Below are positions 6,747 through 15,343 of a stretch of 64,000 nt of DNA, piece by piece (within the stretch, counting starts at the first letter, position 1; the number at the start of each line of letters is the position of its first letter). The translations under genes and the position numbers were made by a program. Origin of the DNA: an uncultured Clostridia bacterium (lineage in GTDB: Bacteria > Bacillota > Clostridia > Oscillospirales > Acutalibacteraceae); contig CALWVR010000031.1 of the NCBI GenBank assembly GCA_944385105.1, positions 1 to 64,000 of the forward strand, in the 5' to 3' direction. The notes under the pieces were generated by a model that worked only from the letters and a program-made list of their open reading frames with translations, did not search any database and was not told the origin of the DNA.

Positions 6747-6786
6747 TTATTATCTATGACCTATTATCTATGACCTATTATCTATG
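6741..6786. repeat. 14-bp direct tandem repeat, three copies
   Basis: The unit TATGACCTATTATC (first copy with one T for C) is present three times in a row at 6741-6782, plus a partial TATG. The unit length is not a multiple of three, so the array shifts frames at the 5' end of the zinc-ribbon pseudogene. Confidence 0.85.
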
Positions 6787-6928
6787 TACAATTATTCTTC
6801 CTCCTTGAACCTGCGACAAATAATTCTAACGCTTCTATCGTTCTTTCTTCTAAATCTTTTACCTTCTGTGCTTGCCTTAAATCTATCTCTGCTAAAATTA
6901 ATACTAGTACTGATAAAATTATTTGCAT
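6782..6928 (-). CDS. small phage protein with N-terminal membrane helix
   Basis: A 48-codon ORF with ATG at 6926-6928 and a good GAAGGAGT ribosome-binding site. Residues 1-13 are hydrophobic (MQIILSVLVLILA). Residues 14-38 are charged and helical (EIDLRQAQKVKDLEERTIEA), and the tail is basic. It could be a membrane-anchored coiled-coil phage protein. The stop lies at the edge of the 14-bp repeats. No family is recognised. It is the first gene of the prophage on this side. Confidence 0.5.
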   Translation of the reverse strand: MQIILSVLVLILAEIDLRQAQKVKDLEERTIEALELFVAGSRRKNNCT

Positions 6929-6954
6929 TTTCTATTACTCCTTCATTTTTGAAA

Positions 6955-6990
6955 TAAAAAAAGGACACTAATAAGGTGTCCTTTTTATTT
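6955..6990 (-). terminator. intrinsic terminator, bidirectional
   Basis: AAAAAGGACAC and GTGTCCTTTTT form a perfect stem with a TAATAAG loop and T runs on both strands. It separates the tRNA transcript from the prophage genes. Confidence 0.75.
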
Positions 6991-7083
6991 TATAGGTGGC
7001 AAAGCATAAATGCTATATTTGCATTTTTTTGTCTAAAAATTATTTCTTGGATATTTCTCGTATATCCTTTTAAATTTACTTAC
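6991..7083. other. prophage-tRNA junction, no gene
   Basis: AT-rich sequence between the prophage terminator and the tRNA terminator. It is a plausible place for one prophage attachment site. The partner site would lie left of the window, so no direct repeat can be tested here. Confidence 0.3.
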
Positions 7084-7129
7084 AAAGAAAACTCGCTATG
7101 GCGCCATAAAGCCTAGCGCCACGCGAGTT
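7084..7129 (-). terminator. terminator after tRNA-Ala
   Basis: Minus strand: AACTCGCGTGGCGC and GCGCCATAGCGAGTT form a long stem, followed by TTCTTT. It ends the tRNA transcript six bases beyond the CCA end. Confidence 0.75.
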
Positions 7130-7135
7130 CTGGAT

Positions 7136-7211
<76 letters not shown>

Positions 7212-7291
7212 AAATGTATAATCTAACAAATTTTTTATTATTATATCACATACAAAAACAATATTCAAGCACTTTTATTAATTAATTTGAA

Positions 7292-7320
7292 TTGACATAT
7301 TATAATACATTTGATATTAT
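7292..7320 (+). promoter_or_regulatory. promoter of the zinc uptake operon
   Basis: TTGACA (7292-7297), a 17-base spacer and TATTAT (7315-7320). Just downstream, GATTCATTTTCATTA at about 7331-7345 has the loose dyad character of a Fur/Zur box, in a place where bound Zur would block transcription. The operator call is tentative. Confidence 0.6.
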
Positions 7321-7368
7321 TGACTTTGAGATTCATTTTCATTAACCAATAAAAGGAAGTGGGTTCAA

Positions 7369-7785
7369 ATGACAAGTCAAAGGAAAACTCGTCAAAGGCA
7401 AAATATATTAGACTGTTTAAAAGAGAACTATGGAAAAAACTTGACTCCTGATGAGATATTATTTATCTTAAAAAAACAATCAAAGCCGATTGGATTATCG
7501 ACTATATACCGGCAGTTAAATAATTTAGTTGAAGAAGGACTTGTTCGTAGATGTAGTCTTGAAGGTCAGAACTGTTCGTACTATCAGTATGTTGATGAAG
7601 AGTGCTTAGATAATGAACATTATCACATGATTTGTTCGTCTTGCTCAGCGTTGCTTCACTTTCAGGACGAAAATCTAAAAAAAGCATTATTTAAAGCTGA
7701 AAACAAAAACCATTTTATTTTGAACTCTCAAAAAATAGTCTTTTATGGTAAGTGCAGTAAGTGTCTAAAAAAAGAAAATCCTTAA
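7369..7785 (+). CDS. zur: Fur-family zinc regulator, Zur-like
   Basis: 138 residues, ATG with an AGGAAG ribosome-binding site. The N-terminal winged helix spans residues 1-60, with the recognition helix around GLSTIYRQLNNLVEEGLV. It is followed by the Fur dimerisation domain with His84 and His86, the CxxC pair 89-92 and a second CxxC at 129-132, which form the structural zinc site. It is the first gene of an operon with znuA, znuC and znuB, so Zur is the best assignment and not Fur or PerR. It is expected to repress this operon when zinc is plentiful. The assignment rests on family plus context. Confidence 0.85.
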   Translation: MTSQRKTRQRQNILDCLKENYGKNLTPDEILFILKKQSKPIGLSTIYRQLNNLVEEGLVRRCSLEGQNCSYYQYVDEECLDNEHYHMICSSCSALLHFQDENLKKALFKAENKNHFILNSQKIVFYGKCSKCLKKENP

Positions 7786-7801
7786 GAAAGGTGGAAACAA
7801 A

Positions 7802-8767
7802 TTGTTAAAAATAAAAGGCAACCGAATATTTTTTTTACTAAGTGCTACATTTGTTATATTATTTATTATTTCAGGATGCAGTCTATCAGTGAACGTTAAA
7901 AGCCAGGAGGTCGGAAAAATAAAAATAACAGCATCATTATTTCCTCAGTATGACTTTGCAAAACAAATTGCCAGAGATAAAGCTGACGTCACTTTACTTT
8001 TGCCCCCCGGTACAGAAAGTCATACATTTGATCCAACTCCAACTGATATTATGAAAATATCAAACTCTGACATTTTCTTATACACAGGGGAAAACATGGA
8101 ACCATGGGCAGGTAGAATTATATCCGGTGCCAAATCAGCAAAACTTAATATAGTAGATGTATCAAACGGAATAGAGCTTCTAAAAAATAAGAGCGGACAT
8201 TCATGTAGTCATCATGAATGCAGCGGAAAGCATGAACATAATTACGATCCTCATATATGGCTTGATCCTACAATAGCTTTAAAAATGGTCGATAATATAA
8301 AAGACGCTCTATGTGATAAAGACCCTAAAAATAAAGAATTTTATATAAATAATGCAAATGAATACAAAGAAAAGCTTAAAAAACTTGATTCAGATATTAT
8401 GAATTATATTAATAATGCATCTTGTAAGTCCATAGTATTTGCAGGAAGATTTGCTCACTTATACTTTATAAATAGATATGGACTTAATTATAAGTCAGCA
8501 TTTAAAGGTTGTTCATCAGAGGCAGAGCCTAGCGTTAAAAGCATTTCAAAAATAATATCGTTTATAAAGGATAACGGAATAAAAGCTATTTATTATGAAG
8601 AGTTTACAGAACCCAAAATCGCTAAATCAATAGCTGAACAAACAGGAGTTAAAACTTTAAAATTTAGTACTCTTCACAATGTTTCCAAGGAGCAATTAGA
8701 AAATGAAGTTACTTACATTGATATAATGTATGAAAATCTCAAAAATTTAAAGCAAGGATTAAATTAA
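7802..8767 (+). CDS. znuA: zinc ABC transporter substrate-binding lipoprotein ZnuA
   Basis: 321 residues. The TTG start has a GAAAGGTGG site. A lipoprotein signal ends in the lipobox ISGC with Cys26 as the anchored residue. Family features are present: SLFPQYDF near 45-52, His74 in ESHTFDP, a His-rich loop at 133-146 (GHSCSHHECSGKHEH) and His151 in DPHIWLDP, with later metal ligands in AGRFAHLYF and the EEFTEPK helix. The His-rich loop is typical of zinc-specific, not manganese-specific, members. The protein is anchored outside the membrane and passes zinc to ZnuB. The gene lies 17 bases after the regulator and two bases before znuC. Confidence 0.92.
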   Translation: MLKIKGNRIFFLLSATFVILFIISGCSLSVNVKSQEVGKIKITASLFPQYDFAKQIARDKADVTLLLPPGTESHTFDPTPTDIMKISNSDIFLYTGENMEPWAGRIISGAKSAKLNIVDVSNGIELLKNKSGHSCSHHECSGKHEHNYDPHIWLDPTIALKMVDNIKDALCDKDPKNKEFYINNANEYKEKLKKLDSDIMNYINNASCKSIVFAGRFAHLYFINRYGLNYKSAFKGCSSEAEPSVKSISKIISFIKDNGIKAIYYEEFTEPKIAKSIAEQTGVKTLKFSTLHNVSKEQLENEVTYIDIMYENLKNLKQGLN

Positions 8768-8769
8768 AT

Positions 8770-9459
8770 ATGGATTTAATTGAAATAAAAGATCTAAGTG
8801 TTTCATATAAAATTGGCTATAAAAATATAAAAATATTAGATAATCTAAAACTTAATATAAAAAAAGGTGAATACGTATGTATAGTTGGAAGTAATGGTTC
8901 AGGAAAAAGTACGCTATTAAAGGCTATATTAGGGCTAGTTCCATATTCTTCAGGATTAATAAGCATCAATTGTAAGAAGAGTAAAATTTCATACCTGCCA
9001 CAAAATAGCGATATATTAATAGATTTTCCCGCAACAGTTTCTGAAATTATTTTATCAGGAACGCAAAATACAGAATCTATATTTCCTTTTTATAAAAAAA
9101 GAGATAAGTTACTTGCAGACGATGCAATAAAAAGAGCTGGCGTAGATTCATTAGTAAAGCGTCGCTTTGGTGAACTATCAGGAGGGCAACAACAAAGGGT
9201 ACTGTTTGCGCGAGCAATTTGTAAAAAGCCAGAAATTTTAATATTAGATGAGCCTTGTACGGGTCTTGATCCAGAAATATCTAACTCATTTTATGCTCTA
9301 CTTAATAAACTGAATAAAGAAACTCACACTACAATATTAATGGTTTCACATGATATTGATAGTGTAAAAAAATACGCAACTAAAGTTATAGAAATTAATA
9401 AAAAAATAATGTTTTATGGAACTACTAGAGAGTGGTTAAAAATGAAAACGGATGGTTAA
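8770..9459 (+). CDS. znuC: zinc ABC transporter ATP-binding protein ZnuC
   Basis: 229 residues with all ABC ATPase motifs: Walker A GSNGSGKST (about 40-48), a Q-loop at LPQNSD, the signature LSGGQQQR, Walker B ILILDEP and the switch His in VSHDID. It is cytoplasmic and powers zinc import with ZnuB. It starts two bases after znuA ends, and its 3' end touches znuB. The C-terminus ends soon after the H-loop, as in other metal-import ATPases. Confidence 0.93.
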   Translation: MDLIEIKDLSVSYKIGYKNIKILDNLKLNIKKGEYVCIVGSNGSGKSTLLKAILGLVPYSSGLISINCKKSKISYLPQNSDILIDFPATVSEIILSGTQNTESIFPFYKKRDKLLADDAIKRAGVDSLVKRRFGELSGGQQQRVLFARAICKKPEILILDEPCTGLDPEISNSFYALLNKLNKETHTTILMVSHDIDSVKKYATKVIEINKKIMFYGTTREWLKMKTDG

Positions 9460-9464
9460 GTTAT

Positions 9465-10304
9465 ATGAGTATTAATGAAATTATTGAAATTCTCTCATAC
9501 CCTTTTATGGCAAGGGCAATAATAGTTGGTATATTAATATCATTATGTGCGTCTTTGTTAGGCGTAATATTAGTTCTTAAAAATTATTCTTTAATAGGAC
9601 ACGGTCTATCAGATGTAGGCTTTGCTTCTATATCTATTGCAGTTGCTTGTGGATTTTCACCTATATACCTTTCTACTCCAATAGTAATATTAGCATCCTT
9701 TGTAATAATGTACATAAGTCAAAGCAAGAAAATCAATGGAGATATAGCGATAGGAATATTTTCAACAGGTTCCCTAGCTCTTGGAGTAATAGTTACTGCA
9801 ATTTCAAACGGGCTTAACATGGATGTATATGCTTATATGTTTGGAAGTATTCTATCAATGAATAACACAGATGTATTTATGAGTATAATACTTTCAGCGG
9901 TGGTACTAACTCTGTTTATATTATTTTATAATAGACTTTTTATCGTAACTATAGATGAAAGCTTTGCAAAATCAATAGGTATCAACATACAATTCTATCA
10001 ATTTTTGATATCTCTCCTAACTGCACTTACTGTAGTAATAGGAATAAGAATGATGGGAACATTATTGATATCAAGTTTAATAATATTTTCAGCTTTTATA
10101 GCTAAAAAATTTGTTAGAAGCTTTAAAAGTCTTATGTTTTTATCGGCTACAATATCTATACTTTGTTTTTTAATAGGAGTATTGGTTTCTTTGTTATTAA
10201 ACATTCCTACAGGTGCAAGTATAGTTATAGTCAACATAATTGTATTAATTATAAGCTTTATTATAAGTAAGATTTCAGATAGCATAAGCTTATGTAAAAA
10301 TTAA
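9465..10304 (+). CDS. znuB: zinc ABC transporter permease ZnuB
   Basis: 279 residues from ATG 9465. An upstream in-frame GTG at 9432 would add a polar tail inside znuC and is less likely. It belongs to the ABC-3 family of metal permeases: about eight or nine hydrophobic segments, with the loop GHGLSDVGFASISIA facing the ATPase and RMMGTLLISSLIIF near the pore. It forms the membrane channel of the zinc importer. Last gene of the operon. I see no clear terminator before the next promoter at 10317. Confidence 0.92.
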   Translation: MSINEIIEILSYPFMARAIIVGILISLCASLLGVILVLKNYSLIGHGLSDVGFASISIAVACGFSPIYLSTPIVILASFVIMYISQSKKINGDIAIGIFSTGSLALGVIVTAISNGLNMDVYAYMFGSILSMNNTDVFMSIILSAVVLTLFILFYNRLFIVTIDESFAKSIGINIQFYQFLISLLTALTVVIGIRMMGTLLISSLIIFSAFIAKKFVRSFKSLMFLSATISILCFLIGVLVSLLLNIPTGASIVIVNIIVLIISFIISKISDSISLCKN

Positions 10305-10316
10305 CGTTTTTTTTAG

Positions 10317-10345
10317 TTGAAACTACCTATACATTGTGTTATAAT
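10317..10345 (+). promoter_or_regulatory. promoter of the fakA operon
   Basis: TTGAAA (10317-10322), a 17-base spacer and TATAAT (10340-10345), about 55 bases before the likely TTG start of fakA. Confidence 0.7.
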
Positions 10346-10400
10346 AAGTCTGTGTTAATAAAATATGAATCTTTGCATGTATATAAAGGAGTGCATTATT

Positions 10401-12065
10401 TTGATTAATGGAAATTGCCTTTTAAATGCTATAATATCAGGAAATAATAATATAGCTAACAATAAAAATATGGTTGACAAATTAAATATTTTTCCAGTTC
10501 CCGATGGCGACACAGGAACTAATATGTCCATGACTATGTTAGCAGCAGTTGAAAAACTTAAATGTGTGGATACAAACCTTCCAATAAGTGAAATTGCTAA
10601 TATAACAGCCTCTGCTCTCTTAAGAGGAGCTAGGGGAAATTCTGGGACTATTTTATCTCTTCTGTTTAGAGGATTTGCAAAGGGACTTGCTGGCATAGAA
10701 AACGCAACTGGTCGTGATTTAATTGATGCTTTATCTATAGGCGTAAGTGCTGCCTATAATGCTGTGATGAAGCCAGCTGAGGGAACTATGCTTACAGTCT
10801 CCCGCGTTGCTTATGAGAGAGGAAAGCTTGCTGCTAACGTAAGTAATGATCCTGTGTATGTTTGGGAAGAAGTCTGTAAGGGTGCAGAAGATGCCTTAGC
10901 AACTACTCCAGAACTTTTGCCAGTACTAAAAAAGGCCGGAGTAGTTGATGCAGGAGGAAAAGGGATTTGTTTAATATTTGAAGGTATGCTTTCTGTGTTC
11001 AAAGAAGGTGAGATTATTAAAAGTAATGAAGATAATAAAACTCAAAGTGTACAAATATTTGAAGGTGACTTTAACGATGTAATAAAACAATTTGATGAAG
11101 ATATTAATTTTACTTACTGCACGGAATTTATAGTTGGAAGGGATAAAAACATTTTAACTAGTCCTATAAATTTAAGATCTTATCTTGAATCAATAGGAGA
11201 CTGTGTAGTAGTTGTTGATGATGAAGAAATAATTAAGGTTCATGTGCATACTGAAGACCCTGGTCTTGCAATTCAAGAAGCTTTAAGTTTTGGTGAACTG
11301 CTTAAAGTTAAAGTTGAAAACAAGAAAGAACAAAATAGAAAAATAAAAAATCAAGTGCAAGAAAATGATAACTGTGAAACTTTAGAATTTGTAGAGCCTA
11401 AAGAAGAAATAGGCTTTGTTGCAGTTGCAGCAGGAGATGGCTTAAAAACTTTATTTAAAGATTTAGGCTGTTTAAATGTAGTAAGCGGTGGGCAAACCAT
11501 GAATCCAAGTGTACAACATATATTAGAGGCTGTACTTGCAACTCCAGCGAAGAATGTATTCGTTCTACCAAACAATAAAAATATAACTTTAGCAGCAGAA
11601 CAAGCTGTAGCTTTAGCGACAGATAGGCAAATAATAGTTCTACCTACTCGCACAATACCACAAGGATTATCTGCAATGTTAGCATTTAACCCTGAGTTAA
11701 GCATATCAGATAACTTATCGTTAATGACTAATGCATTTATGAAAGTTTGTTCTGGTCAAGTAACGTTTGCAGCCAGGAACTCAGAATATGGAGGATTTAA
11801 GATAAAGAAAAATGACATTCTTGCTTTTAAAGATGGAAAGCTAATCTTTAAAACAAAAGATCCAGTTAAGGCAGCTATAAGATTGGTCCATTCCATGGTC
11901 AACAAAAATACTGAGTTTATTACTATTATGTATGGTCATAACATAACAAATGAACAGGCTGACTTAGCATTAGAAGGTATAAAATCAAGAATTAGTGCTA
12001 ACATTGATGTAACATTAATAAATGGTCAACAACCTTTAGATTATTTTGTGATATCTGTTGAATAG
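10401..12065 (+). CDS. fakA: DAK2 domain fatty acid kinase FakA (YloV)
   Basis: About 554 residues. I prefer the TTG start at 10401, which has a well-spaced AAAGGAG site, over the upstream ATG at 10365, which has none. The N-terminal Dak phosphatase-like kinase domain shows NIFPVPDGDTGTNM with the metal-binding Asp residues. RGARGNSGTILS and PAEGTMLTV follow, then VVDAGGKG. The C-terminal half is the FakA_C domain, expected to bind FakB. It phosphorylates exogenous fatty acids held by FakB for phospholipid synthesis. In many Firmicutes an asp23-type gene precedes it and recG follows; here recG follows at 25 bases and asp23 is absent. Confidence 0.88.
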   Translation: MINGNCLLNAIISGNNNIANNKNMVDKLNIFPVPDGDTGTNMSMTMLAAVEKLKCVDTNLPISEIANITASALLRGARGNSGTILSLLFRGFAKGLAGIENATGRDLIDALSIGVSAAYNAVMKPAEGTMLTVSRVAYERGKLAANVSNDPVYVWEEVCKGAEDALATTPELLPVLKKAGVVDAGGKGICLIFEGMLSVFKEGEIIKSNEDNKTQSVQIFEGDFNDVIKQFDEDINFTYCTEFIVGRDKNILTSPINLRSYLESIGDCVVVVDDEEIIKVHVHTEDPGLAIQEALSFGELLKVKVENKKEQNRKIKNQVQENDNCETLEFVEPKEEIGFVAVAAGDGLKTLFKDLGCLNVVSGGQTMNPSVQHILEAVLATPAKNVFVLPNNKNITLAAEQAVALATDRQIIVLPTRTIPQGLSAMLAFNPELSISDNLSLMTNAFMKVCSGQVTFAARNSEYGGFKIKKNDILAFKDGKLIFKTKDPVKAAIRLVHSMVNKNTEFITIMYGHNITNEQADLALEGIKSRISANIDVTLINGQQPLDYFVISVE

Positions 12066-12089
12066 ATTAATTTTTTTGGAGGTGCCGGT

Positions 12090-14138
12090 ATGGCATCATT
12101 GTTTGAACAAGACATACAATTTTTAAAAGGTGTCGGTAGTAAACGTAGAGCTTTATTCGAAAAGATTTCTGCGCCAACTATCGGCGCTTTATTGCGTTTG
12201 TATCCGAGAGCATATGAAGACTTTAGTAATCCATACCACATTTTAGAAGCGCCAACTGATGTTCCTTGCTGCATTAAAGCAATCGTTTCTTCTAAGATTA
12301 TAGAAAACAAAATACGTAAGGGTTTGATAATGTATAAAGTGAGAATAAGTGACCAAACAGCTTGTATAAATGTAACATTTTTTAATAATAAGTATACTAT
12401 ACAAAAACTTAAATATGGAGAAGAATTTCTTTTCTTTGGAAAAATAAAAAGGATAAATTCTAAAATAGAAATGAATTCACCTCATTTTATCCCAATAAGT
12501 CATAGCAAAACTATAAGGCCTATATATTCTCAAACATATGGTCTCGCTTCACATCAAATCGAAAATGCTGTAAAGCAAGCTATGTTGCTATTACCTAAGG
12601 AGGTAAAGGATCCTATTCCTGAGTATATACGTAGAAAGTATTCGCTTTGTGACCTTCGTTTTTCTATAGAAAACATACATTTTCCAATAAATAATTATGC
12701 TCTACAAAAGGCAAAGGAAAGACTAACCTTTGAAGAATTATTAAATTTACAGATAGGGCTATCTATATTAAAATCAACTAATTATAAACAAAATAAATTT
12801 ACTATTAAAGGTGAAGAAATAGATGAATTTGTCTCATTACTTAGCTTTTCCCTGACTAATGCCCAAAGTCGAGTAATCAAAGAATGTATAGATGACATGA
12901 AGTCTAATAAAACAATGCATAGACTTATACAAGGAGATGTCGGTTCTGGTAAGACAGTCGTTGCGGCAGCACTCTGCTACAGCATAGTTAAGTCAGGATT
13001 CCAAGCAGCTATAATGGTGCCGACTGAAATTTTAGCAGAACAACATTACAATTTTTTCAAAAAGATATTCTCTTCTGTTGATGTAAATATAACACTTCTA
13101 ACAGGCTCTACCCTAAAGTCAAAAAAACGTTTAATAAAAGACATGTTAGAAACTGGTGTAATAGATATAATAATTGGAACACATTCACTAATAAGCGATG
13201 ATATATACTTTTCAAAGCTTGGACTAGTAATAACAGATGAACAGCATAGATTCGGAGTATCACAACGTGCTAAACTAGCTTCAAAAGGAGACGAACCACA
13301 TGTTCTTGTTATGTCAGCTACTCCTATCCCAAGAACACTTGCTATGATTATATATGGAGACGTTGATATATCAATAATTGATGAAATGCCACCAGGACGT
13401 CAAAAAATTGATACATATCTAGTAGATAGCAGTAAAAGAGTTCGAATATATAAATTTATAAAGAAATTAATTGATGAAGGAAGACAAGCCTATATAGTTT
13501 GCCCATTAATTGAAAAAACTGAGACTTCCAGTAATCTTATTGCTGCAGAAAGTTATGCCCAGGAACTAAAATCAAATTACTTTAAGGAATACAATGTTGG
13601 GTTAATGCATGGAAAAATGAATGCCAATGAAAAGAATTATATTATGAGTAAATTTTTATTAAACAATATAAACATTTTAGTTTCAACTACAGTAATTGAG
13701 GTAGGTGTAGACGTACCTAACTCAACAGTTATGCTAATTGAAAATGCAGATCAATTTGGTCTTTCTCAATTACACCAACTCAGAGGACGAGTTGGTCGAG
13801 GAAAATATAAATCCTATTGTATAATGATATCTGATAGTAAATCGCAAGAAACTGTTACTCGTCTTCGTGCTATTTGCCAAACAAATGATGGACTTAAAAT
13901 AGCTGATGAGGATTTAAAATTACGTGGTCCAGGTGATTTTTTAGGATCTCGTCAGCATGGTTTACCAGACCTAAAATTAGCAGGACTAATGAAAAATATA
14001 AATATCTTAAAAGATGCAAAAAACGCTTCAGATGAAATACTTAGTAATGATCCTGAACTATCTAAAGAAGAAAACAAAACTTTAAAGGCAGAAATAAAAA
14101 GGCTCTTCCCTAATATTAATAGAGGGTATATTTGTTAA
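12090..14138 (+). CDS. recG: ATP-dependent DNA helicase RecG
   Basis: 682 residues, full length for RecG, with a TTTTGGAGGTG ribosome-binding site. The wedge/OB domain lies in the first 200 residues (LKGVGSKRRALFEK; PIYSQTYGL). Helicase motifs follow: Walker A QGDVGSGKT near 290, DEQHRFG (motif II), SATPIPRT (motif III), STTVIEVGVDVPN, and QLHQLRGRVGRG (motif VI). It remodels stalled replication forks and Holliday junctions in the cytoplasm. It sits in an operon with fakA and folD. Confidence 0.96.
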   Translation: MASLFEQDIQFLKGVGSKRRALFEKISAPTIGALLRLYPRAYEDFSNPYHILEAPTDVPCCIKAIVSSKIIENKIRKGLIMYKVRISDQTACINVTFFNNKYTIQKLKYGEEFLFFGKIKRINSKIEMNSPHFIPISHSKTIRPIYSQTYGLASHQIENAVKQAMLLLPKEVKDPIPEYIRRKYSLCDLRFSIENIHFPINNYALQKAKERLTFEELLNLQIGLSILKSTNYKQNKFTIKGEEIDEFVSLLSFSLTNAQSRVIKECIDDMKSNKTMHRLIQGDVGSGKTVVAAALCYSIVKSGFQAAIMVPTEILAEQHYNFFKKIFSSVDVNITLLTGSTLKSKKRLIKDMLETGVIDIIIGTHSLISDDIYFSKLGLVITDEQHRFGVSQRAKLASKGDEPHVLVMSATPIPRTLAMIIYGDVDISIIDEMPPGRQKIDTYLVDSSKRVRIYKFIKKLIDEGRQAYIVCPLIEKTETSSNLIAAESYAQELKSNYFKEYNVGLMHGKMNANEKNYIMSKFLLNNINILVSTTVIEVGVDVPNSTVMLIENADQFGLSQLHQLRGRVGRGKYKSYCIMISDSKSQETVTRLRAICQTNDGLKIADEDLKLRGPGDFLGSRQHGLPDLKLAGLMKNINILKDAKNASDEILSNDPELSKEENKTLKAEIKRLFPNINRGYIC

Positions 14139-14161
14139 ATAATAATAAAAAGGAGAAAAAA

Positions 14162-15034
14162 ATGAATAATACAATAATTAATAATATAATTGATGGAAAA
14201 AAATTTTCACAAATGCTTCGTAAAAATTTAAAAAATGAGGTAGATAATCTAAAAAATAAAGAAAATATAGTGCCAAAACTTGCTGTAATAGTAGTTGGAG
14301 ACGATCCTGCTTCAAGAACATATGTAAATAATAAAAAGAAAGCATGTACAGAAATTGGTATAATATCTAAAGAATATTCCTTATCTCAGGAAACTAAACA
14401 AAATGAACTTATCAAATTGCTTGATGAACTTAATAAGGATAAAGAGATTAACGGAATCCTCGTTCAATTGCCATTACCTCATCATATAAATGAAAAAGAA
14501 ATTATAGAGCATATAAATCCATTAAAGGACGTAGATGCATTTCACGAATTAAACGTTGGAAAAATTATGACTAATAATTTTAGTTTTTTACCGTGTACTC
14601 CCGCTGGAATAATGGAACTTCTAAAACAAAGCGACATAAGTGTTGCAGGAAAACACTGTGTTATAGTAGGAAGAAGCAATATAGTAGGAAAACCTATGGC
14701 AATGTTACTCTTGCATAAGGATGCCACAGTAACAATCTGCCATAGTAAGACAATTGACTTAAGTAAATTTACTAAGACAGCTGACATTTTAATTGTAGCT
14801 GTGGGAAAAGCCAAGTTTATAAAAAAAGAAATGGTAAAGCCAGGGGCTGTGGTTATAGATGTAGGTATAAACAGAACTGATGCAGGCGGACTGTGTGGAG
14901 ATGTAGATTTTGAAAACGTAAAAGAAATTGCATCATATATAACACCAGTTCCAGGAGGTGTTGGTCCTATGACTATAGCACTTTTAATGAAAAACACTAT
15001 AACAGCTACATTAATACAAAATAATATAAAGTAA
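14162..15034 (+). CDS. folD: bifunctional methylenetetrahydrofolate dehydrogenase/cyclohydrolase FolD
   Basis: 290 residues. The ATG at 14162 with AAAAGGAGAAA upstream is preferred over the TTG at 14132, which overlaps recG. FolD motifs: VVGDDPASRTYVNNKKKAC with the catalytic Lys, GILVQLPLPHHINE, FLPCTPAGIMELL, CVIVGRSNIVGKPMA for cofactor binding, and TPVPGGVGPMTIALL at the C-terminus. It interconverts methylene-, methenyl- and formyl-tetrahydrofolate. Together with fhs (44215-45882) it gives the one-carbon folate path. A strong terminator follows. Confidence 0.95.
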   Translation: MNNTIINNIIDGKKFSQMLRKNLKNEVDNLKNKENIVPKLAVIVVGDDPASRTYVNNKKKACTEIGIISKEYSLSQETKQNELIKLLDELNKDKEINGILVQLPLPHHINEKEIIEHINPLKDVDAFHELNVGKIMTNNFSFLPCTPAGIMELLKQSDISVAGKHCVIVGRSNIVGKPMAMLLLHKDATVTICHSKTIDLSKFTKTADILIVAVGKAKFIKKEMVKPGAVVIDVGINRTDAGGLCGDVDFENVKEIASYITPVPGGVGPMTIALLMKNTITATLIQNNIK

Positions 15035-15070
15035 ACAAGGCCACCTTTCAAAAGGTGGCCTTGTTTACTT
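15029..15070 (+). terminator. terminator after folD, perfect palindrome
   Basis: GTAAACAAGGCCACCTTT (15031-15048) pairs without mismatch with AAAGGTGGCCTTGTTTAC (15051-15068). Confidence 0.85.
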
Positions 15071-15343
15071 ACTATAAGATTACATCTCCTCTATCTAATA
15101 ATATTAACCTCTTATAGCTTGATTTCAAATATATTTTTCAAGTATATTCAAACAGCATATTAGTCTTAATTCCCATACATATGGATTTAAAACCTTTCCA
15201 GTCTATCATAGTAGGGAAATGTTTTGCCAAAGCTTTTATTTTAATAAGGCCCATATAATTCTTACTTATATTATAAATTAATACAATATTCTTAGAAGGT
15301 TATTAGTCTTATATTATAATCTTCCACTTTTTATCTTAAAATT
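15071..15343. other. gene-free stretch between folD and AI-2E gene
   Basis: AT-rich. The only frame of note is a minus-strand 38-codon ORF at 15138-15254 (MGLIKIKALAKHFPTMIDW and on) without a ribosome-binding site. It could be the remnant of a lost gene. Nothing else is seen. Confidence 0.35.
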
